From an uncultured Lachnospiraceae bacterium (lineage in GTDB: Bacteria; Bacillota; Clostridia; Lachnospirales; Lachnospiraceae), in the NCBI GenBank assembly GCA_910586715.1, contig CAJUJG010000004.1, forward strand, positions 1-53,291: a DNA stretch of 53,291 nucleotides, read 5' to 3'. Shown one piece after another: positions 50,050 to 53,291 of the stretch. Numbering within the stretch: the stretch's first letter is position 1; every line of letters begins with the position of its first letter. The notes under the pieces are model-generated. The model made no database searches. It saw only the letters and a program-made list of their open reading frames with translations, and was not told where the DNA came from. The position numbers and the translations under genes are program-made.

Positions 50050-50071
50050 TGCATATCCACACTCCCTGTTA

Positions 50072-50572
50072 TTAATACATTCCTAAACACAATATAATTA
50101 AGCTGATAAACGCTGGAACTGATAATCTGATCACACATCGTTTATTTTTCTTATCCACTTTATAATCATCTATGTTTTTGGTAATTGCTATTTTTATAAT
50201 ATATCTTATAAGATAAAAAAACCGTTGCCTGCTTTCTCGAAATAAAATCATCTTTACTGATGAAATGAGTGCTCCTACTGCAAAAGTAACCAGTAAATAC
50301 CAAAACAACTTTTCATACCTAAGAAAACACCCTGCCATCATAAACAGTTTTACATCACCTGCACCCAATCCTCCTATAAGATAAAAAGGATAAAACGCCG
50401 TAAAAATTACTGCCGCTGCTGCACATGACATAAGTACTCCCGTTAAGGAATATGACATATATGTCATAATAAGACCACATACCATCCCTGCAAGAATACA
50501 CACATTTGGTATTTTGTAAAATTGCATATCCATGTATACAACTACGCAAAATATACCGAAAAGAATTACCAT
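50072..50572 (-). CDS. Prepilin peptidase, TadV/CpaA type (first copy)
   Basis: A 166-residue membrane peptidase, first gene of the Tad operon. Catalytic aspartates are in VYMDMQFYKIPN (D15) and GGLGAGDVK (about 67-75), the GxGD motif. It cleaves pilin leaders. A basic, partly hydrophobic C-terminal tail of about 50 residues (FLIRYIIKIAITKNIDDYKVDKKNKR-like) extends beyond the usual core. It ends 22 nt before the TadZ-like gene. An ATGACA-N4-TGTCAT palindrome (50452) lies inside. Confidence 0.9.
   Translation of the reverse strand: MVILFGIFCVVVYMDMQFYKIPNVCILAGMVCGLIMTYMSYSLTGVLMSCAAAAVIFTAFYPFYLIGGLGAGDVKLFMMAGCFLRYEKLFWYLLVTFAVGALISSVKMILFRESRQRFFYLIRYIIKIAITKNIDDYKVDKKNKRCVIRLSVPAFISLIILCLGMY
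50452..50467. other. Palindrome ATGACA-N4-TGTCAT inside the first peptidase gene
   Basis: Perfect copy, spacer TATA, about 105-120 nt downstream of the gene start; it encodes part of MTYMSY. Confidence 0.6.
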
Positions 50573-50693
50573 ACTCTTATATTCCTTCCCTATTCAATTT
50601 TATTTTGTTTGTGAAAATTTGTCGGAAACCGACGGAATATTTTATAAATTATGTCAACACGCTGCTGACAGTTATTGACTATATCACACAAAA

Positions 50694-50757
50694 AAAATAT
50701 TGTCCATCTTTAATTTTAATTTTGTAAAATTTTACCAACAAAGATGAACAATATTTT
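50694..50757. promoter_or_regulatory. 18-bp inverted repeat in the Tad / DUF2508 divergent gap
   Basis: AAAATATTGTCCATCTTT (50694-50711) is an inverted copy of 50740-50757 with one mismatch, with a small palindrome GTAAAATTTTAC between (50723-50734). It lies between the divergent Tad operon (start 50572) and the DUF2508 gene (50875). It is a large candidate operator or cruciform. A terminator reading is also possible but no gene ends here. Confidence 0.6.
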
Positions 50758-50874
50758 CAGAATTTTATATATTTTCATGGGAATTTTCTTGCATAAAACA
50801 ATTCCCCAAAATCTATACTATAAGTAAAGTAATATTTGCCACGCATATATAATCAGTATGAAAGGACAGCCTTT

Positions 50875-51246
50875 ATGAAAACATATTTCAGCCTCAAAAA
50901 GATACTTAACCCTTCCTGCGCCGATCAGCAAAGCGCTGATGAAATATCGGCTGCGCTGACACCGCGTGAACTTCTGCTCTCCGATATAAAAAAGACACAG
51001 CACGCTCTTGAAATCGCATATTCAGGTTTTGATAATGTAACAGATCCTGATTTAATAGACTGCTACATTTATGAGATTGATTCTGCTTTAAAGCGTTACC
51101 GTTTTCTACTCCAACAGGCAGAACGTATGCAGTTATACGAAGAGTACACCGCCTGCGAATCTTTTGACGCCTATGATGACTTTGATGATGACGCAATCCC
51201 TACAATTCCAGCTATGCCATATAACCTCTCTTTGCATCATAATTAA
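50875..51246 (+). CDS. DUF2508 (YaaL-like) protein
   Basis: A 123-residue soluble protein. The central block ELLLSDIKKTQHALEIAYSG, then DPDLIDCYIYEIDSALKRYRFLL (about 33-80) matches the DUF2508/YaaL family, small helical proteins of unknown role in Firmicutes; the acidic, Asp-rich tail is variable. AAAGGA lies 8 nt before ATG 50875; an upstream start (50836) has no site. Its last 35 nt overlap, tail to tail, the end of the fliS gene on the other strand. Known relatives sit near recR or flagellar genes; here the neighbours are pilus and flagellar. Confidence 0.8.
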   Translation: MKTYFSLKKILNPSCADQQSADEISAALTPRELLLSDIKKTQHALEIAYSGFDNVTDPDLIDCYIYEIDSALKRYRFLLQQAERMQLYEEYTACESFDAYDDFDDDAIPTIPAMPYNLSLHHN

Positions 51247-51688
51247 CAAGACTCTCTGTCACATCCGTCTTACCATAAGTAAGACCGGCATATACATCCT
51301 GAATATTATCCATAAGAGGTTCTGATTTATCTTCCTTGCTTATGGTATAATACGCATCATGGAGCTTCGTAAATATCATTTTTAATACATCAAGGTTATC
51401 TGTCTTATTTCCAAAAATGTCATTTGCAAGCTCCCTGTCCGCGAAACAATATATTGCGAACAAATTTTTGGAGAGTTCATATTCAAAATTCAGGCTTGTG
51501 CGCATCTGACCAATACACTCTCTCGCAAGCTTTAAATTGCGTGCAAACTCCTGTTTGTCTTCTGCCTCATATGCTTTTACTGCATCCTCTAAATATACTA
51601 AGAGCATTTCATATACAATAACTACAAGCTGTGTACGGTTTGCCTGTGAAATACGTCTTGTAAAAATTTGTTTATTTTCCTTCGTCAT
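51212..51688 (-). CDS. fliS: Flagellar export chaperone FliS
   Basis: A 158-residue helical chaperone that holds flagellin C-terminal segments before export. The family pattern is clear: ISQANRTQLVVIVYEMLLVYLEDAVKAYE, then FARNLKLARECIGQMRTSLNFEYELSKNLFAIYCF. GGAGGG lies 6 nt before ATG 51688. The gene starts 37 nt after the flagellin stop, a usual placement. The length is a little above the typical 125-135, with an extended acidic tail that overlaps the DUF2508 gene. Confidence 0.88.
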   Translation of the reverse strand: MTKENKQIFTRRISQANRTQLVVIVYEMLLVYLEDAVKAYEAEDKQEFARNLKLARECIGQMRTSLNFEYELSKNLFAIYCFADRELANDIFGNKTDNLDVLKMIFTKLHDAYYTISKEDKSEPLMDNIQDVYAGLTYGKTDVTESLVNYDAKRGYMA

Positions 51689-51724
51689 TTTAACCCTCCA
51701 TGCCACTGACTACTAATACAGGTT

Positions 51725-53291
51725 TTATTGTAACAGCTGCAGTACCTGCTGCGGTCTTTCGTTCGCTTGTGCAAGCATTGATGTTGACGCCTGTACGAGA
51801 ACCTGCACAGTTGAATATTCTGTCATCTCCGTAGCCATATCAACATCCATAATACGTGAATACGCTGCTGTCATATTTTCCTCTGTTGTATTAAGATTTG
51901 TAACAATATGCTCTAAACGGTTTGCATATGCTCCAATTTTCGCACGTACGCCAGACAGGTAATTAATTGCTTTACCAACGGTATTAATCGCCTCCGTTGC
52001 CTTATCCTCCGTTGATATATTCAGATTATCCACGCCTAAATATACTGTATTAACATTCGGAATTTCAATCGCAAGAATCTGTCCCTCATTTGCACCAACC
52101 TGAATCTGCATTGCACCCATTCCAGTAACATTCAGCTGAATGCAGTTCTTCGGATCGTCTCCACCAACAGTATATGTTGTTTTTACGGTTTCTTTCATCT
52201 GATAAAGATAATCATTCATTGTATACTCTTTTTGATCGCCGGTTGAAATTGTCGGGTCTGCATTAATATTTTTTGTTTCCTGATGCAAAACCAGCTCCAT
52301 ATTTTGATTAACTTCATTGCCCGCCGCATCTGTACACTTATAGTCAATCTTCATGCTCGCCTTGCCGTCTGCATCAATATCACACGTCATATTTGTTATC
52401 TCAACATTTGTTTCGTTTCTGTCCTTAAAGTATCCTTCAAGACTTTTTGCAATATTTCTATAATCATCCTCTGAAACGGCATTTACGCCCTTTTCCCCAC
52501 CAACGTTAATAACATTAATATTATACCTGACTGTCGTAGCCGTAGATACTGCTACTGACACATTTCTGTAGGTATATGTACTGTAGGTAGTTGTTGCCGT
52601 CGTAGTTGACGCAAGACTGCTGTAAGTTGAAGTAGTCACAGCATCCCTGTCATTGACAGCAAGCTTCATTTCAAAATCACCTTGCGCTCTGATAACAATA
52701 TTATCATCCTCAATTGTCACAAGCGAGTCTTCCGGAAATGCTTTTATACCGTCAATACCCTGATATGCATTCATATCGCCGCTCTTTTTTAATGCATTTT
52801 TTGCATCATCCGCACTGCTTATCTCATACGAGTCTTCACTTTCAATGCTTTTAACAGTCTTTGTCCCTGCATTTGTACTTGTGCTTGTAACATTACCTGT
52901 ATAAGTTGTAATTTTATCCTCATAGTGATAGTACTCAAGCTGCCCAATTACATAAGTACCGCTTGCAACACCATCCGTATAAGACATTACTTTCACGTTT
53001 TCCGTATTCGAATATCCCTTATATGCAAATGTTCCGTCAAGAAGATTCTGTGCATTAAACTCTGTTGTATCTGCAATTCTGTCAAGTTCTGCAACTAACT
53101 CATCAATCTCAAGCTGTATCTGCTTTCTGTCATCATCCGAATTTGTACCGTTTGCTGCCTGGATGGCAAGTTCGTTCATTCTCTGAAGAATGTCATGCAT
53201 TTCTGCCATAGCGCCATCAACTGTATTTACTACAGAAAGACCGTCATTTGAATTTTGATTGGCACGCATTAAGCTTTTAATCTGCGCATCC
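51725..53291 (-). CDS. Flagellin, 5' end beyond the window
   Basis: At least 521 residues are inside; the first 60-70 codons lie beyond 53291. The conserved N-terminal part is entered at DAQIKSLMRANQNSNDGLSVVN, with QIQLEIDELVAELDRIADTTEFN next; the conserved C-terminal helices (RLEHIVTNLNTTEENMTAAYSRIMDVDMATEMTEY) end in LQLLQ. Between lies a long, Thr/Ser-rich variable domain of about 330 residues with many beta strands, facing the outside of the filament. The full protein would be near 580 residues, larger than common flagellins (roughly 270-500). FliS follows. Confidence 0.93.
   Translation of the reverse strand, partial: DAQIKSLMRANQNSNDGLSVVNTVDGAMAEMHDILQRMNELAIQAANGTNSDDDRKQIQLEIDELVAELDRIADTTEFNAQNLLDGTFAYKGYSNTENVKVMSYTDGVASGTYVIGQLEYYHYEDKITTYTGNVTSTSTNAGTKTVKSIESEDSYEISSADDAKNALKKSGDMNAYQGIDGIKAFPEDSLVTIEDDNIVIRAQGDFEMKLAVNDRDAVTTSTYSSLASTTTATTTYSTYTYRNVSVAVSTATTVRYNINVINVGGEKGVNAVSEDDYRNIAKSLEGYFKDRNETNVEITNMTCDIDADGKASMKIDYKCTDAAGNEVNQNMELVLHQETKNINADPTISTGDQKEYTMNDYLYQMKETVKTTYTVGGDDPKNCIQLNVTGMGAMQIQVGANEGQILAIEIPNVNTVYLGVDNLNISTEDKATEAINTVGKAINYLSGVRAKIGAYANRLEHIVTNLNTTEENMTAAYSRIMDVDMATEMTEYSTVQVLVQASTSMLAQANERPQQVLQLLQ

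Noticed and set aside
9412..50467. ATGACA-N4-TGTCAT as a restriction-modification target
   Set aside because: Restriction targets are usually under-represented, and no methylase-restriction genes were seen here; the motif is enriched.

Overview
The window looks like a low-to-mid GC Firmicute of the class Clostridia, most probably a motile Lachnospiraceae. Supporting signs are AGGAGG-type ribosome binding sites throughout, a flagellin with a FliS-type chaperone, a Gram-positive Tad/Flp pilus locus without secretin or TadD, YesM/YesN and AgrC/LytTR two-component systems, an oxygen-sensitive two-subunit [4Fe-4S] fumarase, and glycan enzymes (GH36, GH28) of a gut or plant-matter degrader. This is inference from gene content; no rRNA or tRNA gene is present and I do not name a species.

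Layout. 1-2.2 kb: ybaK-type tRNA deacylase followed by the two class I fumarase subunit genes. 2.4-4.1 kb: a chemotaxis receptor. 4.4-7.1 kb and 11.9-14.8 kb: two paralogous cassettes on opposite strands, each made of a LytTR response regulator, an AgrC-like sensor kinase and a small, charged, coiled-coil protein of unknown function. Between them lie an ABC-F ATPase, a PAS protein, a duplicated-domain protein, a 2'-5' RNA ligase-like protein and an Rpn-type nuclease gene broken by a 75-bp insertion. 14.9-23.6 kb: an alpha-galactosidase with its sugar ABC importer (binding protein and two permeases, no ATPase), divergent from a YesM/YesN sensor pair that probably controls it.

23.6-28.2 kb: a heterodimeric ABC exporter with one degenerate nucleotide site, followed by an MraY-like transferase. 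28.3-32.5 kb: an accessory zone holding a DUF7660-type protein, a methyltransferase, a frameshifted antitoxin with a 12-codon toxin stump, a broken acetyltransferase, a duplicated methyltransferase 5' end and an intact Rpn nuclease. 32.8-36.9 kb: RidA, NhaC-family antiporter and PatB/MalY C-S lyase in one operon, divergent from a YheO-type regulator. 36.9-40.6 kb: small hypothetical genes, an XRE regulator, a lipoprotein with membrane segments and a GH28 polygalacturonase without a signal peptide.

40.7-50.6 kb: one operon for a Tad pilus, in order prepilin peptidase, TadZ-like, TadA, TadB, TadC, Flp pilin, DUF5702/TadG-like, a Cys-rich TadE-like protein, a second prepilin peptidase, TadE and a DUF6382-FHA protein. 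Oddities are a TadZ that has lost its P-loop, a TadC with a large inserted outside domain, and a pseudopilin with two tandem Cys modules. 50.8-53.3 kb: a DUF2508 gene, fliS and the 3' part of a large flagellin gene cut by the window end.

Three non-coding signals stand out: a family of structured repeats right behind three genes, with compensatory base changes; a palindrome ATGACA-N4-TGTCAT present five times in 53 kb, inside and outside genes; and a 136-bp inverted-repeat element before one LytTR regulator gene. No CRISPR array, rRNA, tRNA, phage or complete insertion sequence was recognised.
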